From Streptomyces prunicolor NBRC 13075 (GTDB taxonomy: Bacteria > Actinomycetota > Actinomycetes > Streptomycetales > Streptomycetaceae), in assembly GCF_000367365.1 (NCBI RefSeq), contig NZ_BARF01000021.1, positions 1-64,000 of the forward strand: a DNA stretch of 64,000 bases, read 5' to 3'. The notes under the pieces are model-generated. The model was not told where the DNA came from and made no database searches. It saw nothing but the letters and a program-made list of their open reading frames with translations. Of this stretch, positions 25,378 to 33,269 are shown one piece after another. Each line of letters begins with the position of its first letter. Position 1 is the first letter of the stretch. The position numbers were made by a program, and so were the translations under genes.

Positions 25378-26349
25378 GTGTTCCCCCTGGAAGACATCTC
25401 AGCCGCAATCAGCATCGGCGCTAAGTCAGCTCTCCAGGACGACCGCGAACTGGCCGCCGTCCACGCTCACATCCATCGCCTCGATCCAAGTGGCCGACGT
25501 TTCGCGACAGTACTGCGCGACACTATCGACCAGTTGCTCAACGGCGAAAACACAGGGCGATATGACTGGAAGGCGCTTTTCAAGACCGAGAAGACTCACG
25601 CCGGAACACTTGTCGAGATCAATTTGCAACGCGAGTTCAAGTTCGGCGACGGCATCGATATGGACTACCGGATAGAAAATATCGATGTGGATTGCAAGTA
25701 CTCCCAGCAGTTCGGCGGCTGGATGATTCCTCCGGAAGCTATTGGGCACCTATGTCTGCTCATCTGGGCGGATGACTCGAAGAGTCTCTGGAGTGCCGGC
25801 CTGCTCCGCATACGGCGAGAGTGGCTAAACGGCGGCAACAACCGAGATTTGAAACTCACCGTCAAAGCCGAGCACCGCAACAGGATCCTTTGGCTTTGGC
25901 GCGATACGGAGCTACCCGAGAACGTCCTCCTTCACATGAACCCAAGAGACCGAGATCTGATCTTCTCTCATCAGTCGGGCCAGGCACGGCTCAACGAACT
26001 CTTTCGACTGGTTCAGCGCCGCCGTATTGGCCGCAATGTCGTACGCACCGTTGCCCAGCAGAAGGACTACATGAAACGCGTTCGGGGCAACGGCGGCGCA
26101 CGGTCTGCACTGCGGAAGGAAGGCATCCTCATCATGGGCGATTATGCCAGCCATCAGGAGATCGCAGCGAAACTACGTATCCCCGTCCCCGCAGAAGGGG
26201 AGTTCGTCAGCGTACGTGTAGTCAAGGCCGACCCCGATGACGGCTCGCAGCCACGAGTCGAACTCGACGGCGAGACGTGGAAAACTGCGGGGCCAGACGA
26301 CCCACATGAGCTAGGGCCGCTCCTACCTCAACATACAGCCTCGCGCTGA
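25378..26349 (+). CDS. NaeI-type type II restriction endonuclease
   Basis: A 323-aa endonuclease homologous to NaeI (which cuts GCCGGC and needs a second effector site). From memory of NaeI, its active-site Glu70, Asp86, Asp95 and Lys97 correspond to Glu80, Asp96, Asp105 and Lys107 here, in LVEINLQREF and MDYRIENIDVDCKYS, a constant offset of ten. Leu43 of NaeI, the residue whose change to Lys gives topoisomerase activity, corresponds to Leu53 in DTIDQLLNG. The C-terminal half (FLIGRN-like block RRRIGRNVVRTVAQQKDYMKR) matches the CAP-like DNA-binding Topo domain. Codon use is less GC-biased than the flanks. The GTG start follows AGGAAC. Confidence 0.9.
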   Translation: MFPLEDISAAISIGAKSALQDDRELAAVHAHIHRLDPSGRRFATVLRDTIDQLLNGENTGRYDWKALFKTEKTHAGTLVEINLQREFKFGDGIDMDYRIENIDVDCKYSQQFGGWMIPPEAIGHLCLLIWADDSKSLWSAGLLRIRREWLNGGNNRDLKLTVKAEHRNRILWLWRDTELPENVLLHMNPRDRDLIFSHQSGQARLNELFRLVQRRRIGRNVVRTVAQQKDYMKRVRGNGGARSALRKEGILIMGDYASHQEIAAKLRIPVPAEGEFVSVRVVKADPDDGSQPRVELDGETWKTAGPDDPHELGPLLPQHTASR

Positions 26350-26396
26350 TCAAAATGCCATTATCCCTCTTCCCTTCCGGAAAAAGGAGTTGAGCG

Positions 26397-27800
26397 GTGC
26401 AAGACCCAGGGGGCGAACTGCCACTGATCAAGCAATACAGAGACTGGCTGCAAGGAAGCCCGCCCGAAGACAGCCCGGACCGCTCGGACTTTTTCACGCA
26501 GGCGGTTATCGTGCTCGACACCAATATTCTACTTAGCCTGTACGAGTACACGCCTGCCGCTCGCGAGCAGGTTCTCAATGCGCTGAAGAGCGTCCAGAAG
26601 CAGCTCTGGCTTCCTCACCAGGTAGCGCTGGAGTTCGTGCGGGGGCGCCATCGCGTGATCGCCGAAAGAGCAAAAGCTCTGAAGGATGCTCCCAACTCCC
26701 TAAACCGGCGGCTAGGAGAGGCAAACAAGGCGATCATAGGAGCCAGGGAATTTGTTCAAGAACTCCTAATTAAGTATGCACGTGATACCCAAACAAGCGA
26801 CAACCTGGCGTCCAAGATTTCGAGCCAAGCAATCGACGCCCTGCTAAGCGAATGGAAAAAAGAACTCATCGAGCTCGTCAAAGGCCTAAAGGCTCACGAT
26901 CTCGCGCCAGCCTCGATGGACGCAAACGATCCCGTTCTACCACAAGTAGCAGAGTTGTTCGGCAGCAACATCGCGGAACCCCCGGACCACGCGGAGGTGC
27001 GACGCCGCGTAAATGAGGCCTCTTCCTATAGATTCCCAAATAAGATTCCACCCGGGTTCTCTGACGCAGGAAAAGGAACTCCGCTATCTGCTGCGGGGGA
27101 TTTTCTGCTTTGGGAAGAAGTAATTCTCTTTGTCGCAGCCTCGCCAGAACGTAATCAGCTTCTCTTTGTTTCTCACGACACGAAGGAAGACTGGTATGAG
27201 CCAGAGGAGCTCGGCCGAGGCCGACGCCCGTGGCCTTCATTGGCAAGCGAACTAAGAATGCGCGCGAACGCCGAACTACGTATCGAAACTCCAGGGCAGT
27301 TCTATCGAGGCGTGAATCGCTTCCTCAACGCGGAGATCGCAGACGAGACATACGAGGAAATTGATCGCGCCGCCGAAGCCTCCAAGGAGATCACCATCAC
27401 CGAACAGGAGGCCGTCCACATCACACCACCAGTCGAATTGACACTATCCGCATACGAAGCTGCGGGATTGCATGTTTCGATCCTCTCCAACGACCTCCCA
27501 GATCTGCTAAATATTCTAAACTGGTGGCTGATCGGAGTAACAGCCCAGTTGGGTCGTCGATCCCTTTTTGACAACGAGCCGGGAGTGTCACTAGCCGCCG
27601 CCACACGCTCCGCAATACCACCTGATCCAGCATGGCTCCCAGGGAATTGCCTTCGTCTCGGCGAATGGCCGTACCAGAGCTCATCTTGGATTGCCCCATG
27701 GTTCGCCCAGATCGTCAACAGCACGTCACCAACCGACAGGCGGGTTATCCAGAGGCTCGCTGCGCAACAATTGGATACCACCACCCTCGAAGAGGGCTGA
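26397..27800 (+). CDS. PIN-like (PIN_8) domain protein in the restriction island
   Basis: A 467-aa protein. The N-terminal PIN-like nuclease domain (about residues 35-275) has the first acidic residue in VIVLDTNILLSLYEY, Glu in WLPHQVALEFVRGR, acidic residues in GDFLLWEEVI, and LLFVSHDTKEDW. These are the metal-binding positions of PIN_8 ribonuclease-like proteins. The C-terminal ~190 residues are unrecognised. AAGGAG precedes the GTG start, 47 bp after the NaeI-like gene. Low GC matches its neighbours. The context suggests a defence role; no adjacent antitoxin is recognisable. Confidence 0.75.
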   Translation: MQDPGGELPLIKQYRDWLQGSPPEDSPDRSDFFTQAVIVLDTNILLSLYEYTPAAREQVLNALKSVQKQLWLPHQVALEFVRGRHRVIAERAKALKDAPNSLNRRLGEANKAIIGAREFVQELLIKYARDTQTSDNLASKISSQAIDALLSEWKKELIELVKGLKAHDLAPASMDANDPVLPQVAELFGSNIAEPPDHAEVRRRVNEASSYRFPNKIPPGFSDAGKGTPLSAAGDFLLWEEVILFVAASPERNQLLFVSHDTKEDWYEPEELGRGRRPWPSLASELRMRANAELRIETPGQFYRGVNRFLNAEIADETYEEIDRAAEASKEITITEQEAVHITPPVELTLSAYEAAGLHVSILSNDLPDLLNILNWWLIGVTAQLGRRSLFDNEPGVSLAAATRSAIPPDPAWLPGNCLRLGEWPYQSSSWIAPWFAQIVNSTSPTDRRVIQRLAAQQLDTTTLEEG

Positions 27801-27838
27801 CCACAGTTTCATGCACGCCTAACAAACGGAGGAACGCA

Positions 27839-28438
27839 ATGCCGGAACAAGATCCACTTGAAGGTGAGTGGAAAAATCTCAAAACAGATGCCGAACACGC
27901 CCTGCAGACACTGTTCCATCAGATCGACAAAAATGTGAAAGCTCAAGAATTGTTCGAAGCATACACATACGCTAAACGCGTAACGGCTGATGCGTTGAAA
28001 GTTCGCATGCTAATGCATCTGCCGGCCGAAAATCCAAAATTCCGGGAGCTTTACTCAAAAGTCCAAGACGAACTTGACGCGCGATACGGTCAGTTCTTCC
28101 CGGACGGATTCCTTAAGGCGCCCTATGGAGATCAACTCCACGAGCATCTTTTCTCCTTGCTTCAAGAGAGCTTGTCAGAGCCGATAGAAGCAGCAAAACT
28201 GCGGATCGTCACGGCCGACGGAGTCCATACGGAGCGACGTACGCGAGAACTACGAGAACTCGGAATGGATGTCGACTGGTACAAAGAGAATGGTATTGAC
28301 GTCTACGTACTGCGGTCCTTCGATCTAACTTTCGATGCACTTCCCTCTCTCGTAAGGACCATCGTCAGACGGAAGGTTAAATCAAAGGCAGACCAGCGGC
28401 GGATCCTGGAAGAAGCAGGCATTCCAACGAATGAGTGA
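27839..28438 (+). CDS. uncharacterised 199-aa protein of the restriction island
   Basis: Not recognised by name. It is soluble and helical in the N-terminal half. The C-terminal half (about residues 120-165, DGVHTERRTRELRELGMDVDW then a GIDVYVL strand) looks like a winged-helix DNA-binding unit of the sort attached to some restriction enzymes. ACGGAGG precedes the ATG. Its end overlaps the vsr start by 8 bp, so the two are translationally coupled. A role in controlling or assisting the NaeI-like system is plausible but not shown. Confidence 0.7.
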   Translation: MPEQDPLEGEWKNLKTDAEHALQTLFHQIDKNVKAQELFEAYTYAKRVTADALKVRMLMHLPAENPKFRELYSKVQDELDARYGQFFPDGFLKAPYGDQLHEHLFSLLQESLSEPIEAAKLRIVTADGVHTERRTRELRELGMDVDWYKENGIDVYVLRSFDLTFDALPSLVRTIVRRKVKSKADQRRILEEAGIPTNE

Positions 28439-28886
28439 TGAGACCGATTGGGAACCCCCGCAAGGTTCTTGGGCTTCCTCGGCCGCCCGGCGCCGGAACA
28501 TGCAAGCCATCCGCAGTCGCGACACGAAACCGGAGCGGCTGGTACGGAGTCTGCTCCACGCTCAAGGTCTCCGGTACAGAGTGGCCGCCAAGCCACTACC
28601 CGATCTTCGCCGGACCGCTGACATCGTCTTCCGTCCGGCGAAGCTAGCCGTGTTCATTGACGGCTGTTATTGGCACGGCTGTCCCGAGCACTACGTACCG
28701 CCGAAGACCAACCCGGGTTACTGGTCAGACAAGGTCGCCCGGAACATAACTCGCGACCGTGACACGGATGTACAACTCCAAAATGCTGGCTGGACCGTAC
28801 TCCGTTTCTGGGAACACGATCCAGCCGAGGACTGTGCGGCCAGGATCGCGGCCACGGTGAGCCGCCTCCGAGCTCCTAGCAGCTAA
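28431..28886 (+). CDS. vsr: very short patch repair endonuclease
   Basis: A 151-aa Vsr-type nuclease that nicks at T:G mismatches left by deamination of 5-methylcytosine. The family blocks are RRRNMQAIRSRDTKPERLVRS, RTADIVFRPAKLAVFIDGCYWHGCPEHY (catalytic Asp and zinc-type Cys/His) and GWTVLRFWEHD. It overlaps the 199-aa gene and converges with the cytosine methyltransferase 13 bp away, whose mutagenic side effect it would repair. Confidence 0.93.
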   Translation: MSDETDWEPPQGSWASSAARRRNMQAIRSRDTKPERLVRSLLHAQGLRYRVAAKPLPDLRRTADIVFRPAKLAVFIDGCYWHGCPEHYVPPKTNPGYWSDKVARNITRDRDTDVQLQNAGWTVLRFWEHDPAEDCAARIAATVSRLRAPSS

Positions 28887-28899
28887 AGCGCGCCACCTT

Positions 28900-29958
28900 T
28901 CAACTCTTCCGGCGAGCTTGTTCGGCAGCCTCGAACGCAGCGTAGATCTGCTCTCCAACAGCCCTCGCCACCGGCGGCGGGAACGCATTGCCGACCTGCC
29001 GATAGGCGGCCGTCTTACGGCCAGAGAACTTCCAGTGTTCCGGGAAGCCCTGGACCAAGGCGGCCTGCGTTACGGTGAGCTTCGGGCCAGCGGATGCGAA
29101 CAGATCACGCTCCGCGTCCTTCATCTCATCCGGTTCGTTTGCGACGCCGAGACCACACACTCCAAGCTCGGCCCACGCCCGCTTCGCCCGCGTCGGGCCG
29201 AGATCCGCCCCACCATGCTTCTTGGACCCGCCCACAACAGTCGGCGCGACTCCCTCAAGCGCCATGCCATACCAGCGCTTGAAAGCCCTCTCTGCCCTGG
29301 GATCATCCGAGACCTGGTCGTAGCGTGCACGCATCGAGTCATGAAGCGCCTCGCCCACGCTGACTGGCTCAACCGGTTCCGGCTTCGAGTGTTCGAAGTA
29401 CCTGGCGTATTCAGGCTTCATGGCCACGAGGATGGCCCGCGGGCGCAGTTGGGGCACCCTGTAGTCCTTAGCCTCCAGGATGGCCCAGTAGCACTCTTCG
29501 TAGCCCATCGACTCCAGGCGTTTGATGATCTCCTGCCTGTACTCAGTGAACTTCGGGTCGAGCAGACCTCGTACGTTCTCGATCATCACAGCCTTGGGCT
29601 CAAGGTGATCGATGAGGTCAAGCATCGTCGGGAAGAGGTCACGCTCGTCATCACGCCCAAGCTGCTTACCCGCTGCTGAGAACGGAGGGCAGGGAACCCC
29701 GCCCGCGAGGAGATCGAGTTCTCCGGGGTTCAAACCCAGCTCTGCTGGATCGAAGCCTCGCAGGTCAGCCTCGACAACCTTGCAGCCTGCCCACTCCTGA
29801 TTCTGCTCAGTGTTATCCCTGAGCGTTTGGCAGGCGTCCTTGTCGATCTCGATCAGGGCAGCATGCCGGAAGCCGGCGTTGTGCAGGCCAACAGCTTGTC
29901 CTCCCGCCCCAGCGCAGATCTCCACCGAGGTGTACTTGAGTTTGTTCGTGCGGGTCAT
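28900..29958 (-). CDS. DNA (cytosine-5) methyltransferase, M.NaeI-like
   Basis: A 352-aa type II C5-methyltransferase. Motif I is EICAGAGGQAVGL, motif IV GGVPCPPFSAAG (catalytic Cys), motif VI MIENVRG, motif VIII QLRPRAILVAM, motif IX QAALVQGFPEHW and motif X RQVGNAFPPPVA. The target-recognition region lies between VIII and IX. It presumably protects the site cut by the NaeI-like enzyme. It is convergent with vsr and the ATG follows GGAGGGGG. Placing the methylase on the other strand from the nuclease allows separate timing of expression. Confidence 0.92.
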   Translation of the reverse strand: MTRTNKLKYTSVEICAGAGGQAVGLHNAGFRHAALIEIDKDACQTLRDNTEQNQEWAGCKVVEADLRGFDPAELGLNPGELDLLAGGVPCPPFSAAGKQLGRDDERDLFPTMLDLIDHLEPKAVMIENVRGLLDPKFTEYRQEIIKRLESMGYEECYWAILEAKDYRVPQLRPRAILVAMKPEYARYFEHSKPEPVEPVSVGEALHDSMRARYDQVSDDPRAERAFKRWYGMALEGVAPTVVGGSKKHGGADLGPTRAKRAWAELGVCGLGVANEPDEMKDAERDLFASAGPKLTVTQAALVQGFPEHWKFSGRKTAAYRQVGNAFPPPVARAVGEQIYAAFEAAEQARRKS

Positions 29959-30214
29959 GCCCCCTCCTTACATTCGTGCAGCGGCAGACACATCGTGCAA
30001 TCCACCATCACTGAGGGTGACAGACCCCACTGACAACGAGACCCCCAAGTGTGCAACACGCCGGAGGTTCGCTGAACGCACCCTCCGTTAGGGACGTCAC
30101 GCACCTGTGCGCCAGCTGCCACCCCACGCGCCTCAGAAGCTGCCCTGGAGAATCCTGACGCACGCCGACCGCCCTCCGGAAGCAGATACGGAGGTCCGCT
30201 CAGGTTGCCACCCA

Positions 30215-30847
30215 CTAAGCCGCGTCCGCCTCGGCTTCGTAGTGCATCTGAGCCCGGTCGAGGATGTCATCCGGATCATGGCCGCGAGCAGCGGTCCAGT
30301 GAAGCAAGTCGGCGATCAACTCCACCGCCGACTCCTCAAGGCCCGCCGCTCGACTGCTCGTCCGCAGCGCGGCACCGGCACTGATTCCCTGATAGCCCTC
30401 AAGCGCTTCAGCGGCTCGCTCAATGCGTCGGCAAGTACGCCCCGCACTGATGAGGATCTCGCACCACACCGCCTTGCCCACGGCGGTCAGCACCGTACCC
30501 CAGTCCACAGCAAGGGCCGCGAGGAGATGCAGGCCGCGACCGCACTCGGAGTCACCGTCCGCTGCGCTCGGCGTCGGCAACACTCGGCTCGTATCATGCA
30601 CTTCGAGCCTGAGCCGCTCACCCCGCCATTCGAGAATCAGAGTCGCTGACACGCCTTCGCCAACATGCTTGACGACGTTCGTCGCCAATTCGGTGACCAG
30701 CAACTCTGCTTCGTCCTCCGCCACCGGCGTTCCCCACCTGGCCAGCTGCGTGACAGCGGCTCTCCGCAGCAGTCTCACTTCCGCCGGCGCCGCTTCAAAA
30801 GGCAAGACACAGCGGAGTCGCGGTTCGGTGACTTCGTAGCCATACAT
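30215..30847 (-). CDS. ATP-binding (HATPase_c, anti-sigma-like) protein
   Basis: A 210-aa protein with an RsbW-like HATPase domain (about residues 10-140): LLVTELATNVVKHVG is the N box, VHDTSRVLP the G1 region and GRGLHLLAALAVDWG the G2 region. The C-terminal ~70 residues are unrecognised. Genes of this type sit beside WhiJ-like HTH and DUF397 genes in streptomycetes and influence development. AAGGAG precedes the ATG. It is divergent from the HTH gene at 31069. Confidence 0.85.
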   Translation of the reverse strand: MYGYEVTEPRLRCVLPFEAAPAEVRLLRRAAVTQLARWGTPVAEDEAELLVTELATNVVKHVGEGVSATLILEWRGERLRLEVHDTSRVLPTPSAADGDSECGRGLHLLAALAVDWGTVLTAVGKAVWCEILISAGRTCRRIERAAEALEGYQGISAGAALRTSSRAAGLEESAVELIADLLHWTAARGHDPDDILDRAQMHYEAEADAA

Positions 30848-31068
30848 GCGGACCACTCCTTCCTTCCATGCCACGCACATGCTGCGCCTACCGTGTCCAC
30901 ACGGATGCACTGCGTAGCGGTCTACGAGCGAGCATGGCACAGAGAACTCTCACCGTGTAACTTCTCACGAGAATCTATCGAGTGAATCTGATGGTGGGCC
31001 TGCTGATCCGCTGCCTAGCCTGACGGGGAACCCCGGGCCGACCGCCCGGCGCATGGCGAAGGAGCCGT

Positions 31069-31914
31069 ATGTCCGAACGGACCACAACCCGCCGCCGCCA
31101 ACTAGGCGCGATGATGCGAAAGTTGCGCGCCCGCAAGGGGATGACACTTGAAGAGGCAGGCGGGCTCGTCGGCGTATCGAAGGCGACGGTCAGCAGGTAC
31201 GAGACGCAGGCCGGACCCGTGAAATGGCTCGTCGTTGATGCGCTGTGCCGCGAGTACGGAGCAACTGAGGCCGAGCGCAAGGCCGTTGTCGGGCTGGCGA
31301 AAGATGCCAAACAGCAGGGCTGGTGGAGTTCGTTCGCTGACTCCATCCCGGAGAGCATGAACCTGCTGCTCACGCTCGAAGACGAGGCCGTGCACGAGAG
31401 CCACTTCGCCTGCGTCTACGTTCCCGGTCTCCTGCAGACGCGCGCCTACAGCACAGCACTTCAGAAGGCCAACGAAGTGCCCCTGGAGTCAGCCGAGATC
31501 GAGCGGCTGGTCGACATCCGCATGAAGCGGCAGGCGATTCTCACCCGCCCGAAACCGCCGCGACTCTGGGCGATCCTCGACGAGTCCGTGATCCGTCGCG
31601 TTGTCGGATCGCCGCAGACCATGAAGGAACAGCTCGACCGGCTGCTCGAAGCAAACGAATCTCCTCACATCACGCTTCAGGTGCTGCCCTTCTCTCAGGG
31701 CGCCCACGCGGCTGCCCTAGGGAGCTTCGTCATCATCGGCGGTACCGAACCAGCCCTTGACGTGGTCTACGTCGACTTCCACACGGGCTCCCTCTTCCTG
31801 GAGAAGGAGGAGGAACTGAACCGATACAGACTTGCGTTCGAGTATCTGCGTGCACAAGCGTTGGACATGGGGGCCTCCTCCACGATGATCCATCGCGCCC
31901 GCAAGGAGCTTTGA
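31069..31914 (+). CDS. helix-turn-helix protein with DUF5753 domain (WhiJ-like)
   Basis: A 281-aa regulator: XRE-type HTH at residues about 10-65 (LEEAGGLVGVSKATVSRYE) and a DUF5753 domain behind it (about 90-275; YVPGLLQTRAYSTAL, ITLQVLPFSQGAHAA, LFLEKEEELNRYRLAFEYL). Proteins of this group act with a partner DUF397 protein, whose gene follows with no gap. Some control development or antibiotic production in S. coelicolor. The target is unknown. Confidence 0.92.
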   Translation: MSERTTTRRRQLGAMMRKLRARKGMTLEEAGGLVGVSKATVSRYETQAGPVKWLVVDALCREYGATEAERKAVVGLAKDAKQQGWWSSFADSIPESMNLLLTLEDEAVHESHFACVYVPGLLQTRAYSTALQKANEVPLESAEIERLVDIRMKRQAILTRPKPPRLWAILDESVIRRVVGSPQTMKEQLDRLLEANESPHITLQVLPFSQGAHAAALGSFVIIGGTEPALDVVYVDFHTGSLFLEKEEELNRYRLAFEYLRAQALDMGASSTMIHRARKEL

Positions 31915-32130
31915 ATGCCAGTCGCCCCTCAGACTGTGTCGGAACCCGTGTGGTTCAAGTCGTCGTACAGCGGCGGCAATGCGACCGAGTGCGTAGAAGC
32001 AGCCGTCATCCCGGCCGGGGTACTCGTACGAGACTCCAAGCAGGTAAACAGCCCTGTCATAGCAGTCCGAGCCGGAGCCTGGCATTGCCTGATAGGCGAG
32101 TTGAGGCAAGCCCACCTGAGAGAGCACTGA
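31915..32130 (+). CDS. DUF397 domain-containing protein
   Basis: A 71-aa small protein with the DUF397 signature WFKSSYSGGNATECVEAA and VRDSK. It starts one base after the stop of the WhiJ-like gene, so the pair are cotranslated. DUF397 proteins work with, or antagonise, the neighbouring HTH protein. The C-terminal end (AWHCLIGELRQAHLREH) differs from the usual phenylalanine-rich ending. Confidence 0.9.
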   Translation: MPVAPQTVSEPVWFKSSYSGGNATECVEAAVIPAGVLVRDSKQVNSPVIAVRAGAWHCLIGELRQAHLREH

Positions 32131-32151
32131 TGGCGGACCGGCGATGCGCTC

Positions 32152-32754
32152 TTAGGCGTGCCGCCCCCACTGCCCCCGGTGAACGACGTCCTCCACACCC
32201 CGCCGCCGTTCCGCGACCCGCCCGCCCTGCTCAGGAACATCCTCAGCCCGGTACCCCACCGTGATCCCGCCGATCGGGTCGTACTCCTCCGGCACCCCGA
32301 ACTCCGCCCGGAACGGCTCCAGATGCTCCGGCATGATCCCGAAGAAGCAGGCGCCGAGGCCTTCGTCGACCGCGGTCAGGAGCATCAGCAGGGACGCCAT
32401 TCCCGTGTCGATGTACCAGTACGGCGCGGGCCAGCGGGCCTCGGCGCGGTCTTCCCAACCCTTGTCGGGTTCGGCGTAGCGCGCCAAGTAAGCGGCCTTG
32501 TGCGCCAGGGGTACGACGACCAGCGGGGCGTCCTGCATGGTCGGGGTGTTCTCGACCCGGGTGGGGACGAACGGCCAGAAGCGGGCGCGGTCGGCCGGGG
32601 CGGTCAGGACGAGGAACGCCCAGCCCTGGGAGAAGCCGGCCGACGGGGCTCGTAGCGCGGAGGCGAGGATGCGCTCGGTCACCTCCGGGGTCAGCGGCTT
32701 GTCGGAGTAGTGACGGATCATGCGTCGCCGGCGGACCACCTCGGAGAATTCCAT
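32152..32754 (-). CDS. nitroreductase family protein
   Basis: A 200-aa FMN-dependent oxidoreductase of the nitroreductase fold: VVRRRRMIRHYSDKPLTPEV (phosphate-binding Arg cluster), ALRAPSAGFSQGWAFLVL, and MLLTAVDEGLGACFFGI. The substrate is unknown. The ATG at 32754 is used because the EVVRRRRM block normally starts within a few residues. It converges with the DUF397 gene, 21 bp away. Confidence 0.9.
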   Translation of the reverse strand: MEFSEVVRRRRMIRHYSDKPLTPEVTERILASALRAPSAGFSQGWAFLVLTAPADRARFWPFVPTRVENTPTMQDAPLVVVPLAHKAAYLARYAEPDKGWEDRAEARWPAPYWYIDTGMASLLMLLTAVDEGLGACFFGIMPEHLEPFRAEFGVPEEYDPIGGITVGYRAEDVPEQGGRVAERRRGVEDVVHRGQWGRHA

Positions 32755-32969
32755 GTCGGCAGATCCTGCCACGAACTCACCGAACGCCGGGAGCCGTTGA
32801 TCAGTCAGTCGTGCCCCGCACGCCCAGGGGGAGAGGCCGTGCGGCATCTTCGCATCGGCACTGCGTTCTCCTGCTTGCGCGCAATCTCAACGCACCGCAC
32901 GAGATGCGCAATCTGCTGCAACCCTGAGGCGTGGACAGGTCCCGTCCACGCACAACCGCCGATGAATTA

Positions 32970-32984
32970 GCGACTCAGGACACT
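32970..32984 (+). repeat. left arm of a 15-bp inverted repeat around the DUF4157 gene
   Basis: GCGACTCAGGACACT; its exact reverse complement lies at 34690-34704. The two arms bracket the DUF4157 gene and the terminator before it, as terminal repeats of a lost or non-autonomous mobile element would. Confidence 0.5.
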
Positions 32985-33053
32985 GGTCTGGAGGGGAAGT
33001 CGCAGCGGCCACGTGACCGAAGCCCGTGGATCAAGACTTAAAACTGCCGTGTC

Positions 33054-33089
33054 AAAGCCCGGCTCGGTCATTCTCCGAGCCGGGCTTTT
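33054..33089 (+). terminator. orphan factor-independent terminator
   Basis: A perfect 14-bp stem (AAAGCCCGGCTCGG / CCGAGCCGGGCTTT) with a 7-nt loop and a short T run. No protein gene ends upstream on this strand, so it may close a small RNA or mark the end of a lost gene. Confidence 0.8.
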
Positions 33090-33269
33090 CCTCTCGCCGG
33101 CCGCCGGCGTGACCGTGCCCACGCCCACGCCCACGCACCGGGGCATTCGACGGCTGTGAACAGTGTTCCCCGCAGTGCCTCACCCCTGCCCAAAAGGCTC
33201 TGGTGGTGTCCCGATCGGCCGTGCGAGGGTGAGCCGCTCAATGACCTTCGAACCGCTGGAGGAAAAGGT

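Larger units (their letters stand above)
32755..33269. other. 515-bp non-coding stretch between nitroreductase and DUF4157 gene
   Basis: No convincing coding frame. It holds the nitroreductase promoter side, an 8-bp hairpin (GCGTGGAC / GTCCACGC, 32929-32951), one arm of a 15-bp inverted repeat (32970-32984), a strong factor-independent terminator (33054-33089) and a CCCACG hexamer repeat near 33118. The terminator has no coding gene feeding it on the plus strand. Confidence 0.6.

Noticed and set aside
29955..30215. An 86-codon minus-strand frame just upstream of the methyltransferase
   Set aside because: It shows no recognisable family, no ribosome site, and its end merely overlaps the methyltransferase start; no codon bias supports it.
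32997..33157. A GTG-started small frame through the orphan terminator
   Set aside because: It reads through a strong hairpin into a Thr-Pro repeat, has poor ribosome-site spacing and no recognisable motif.
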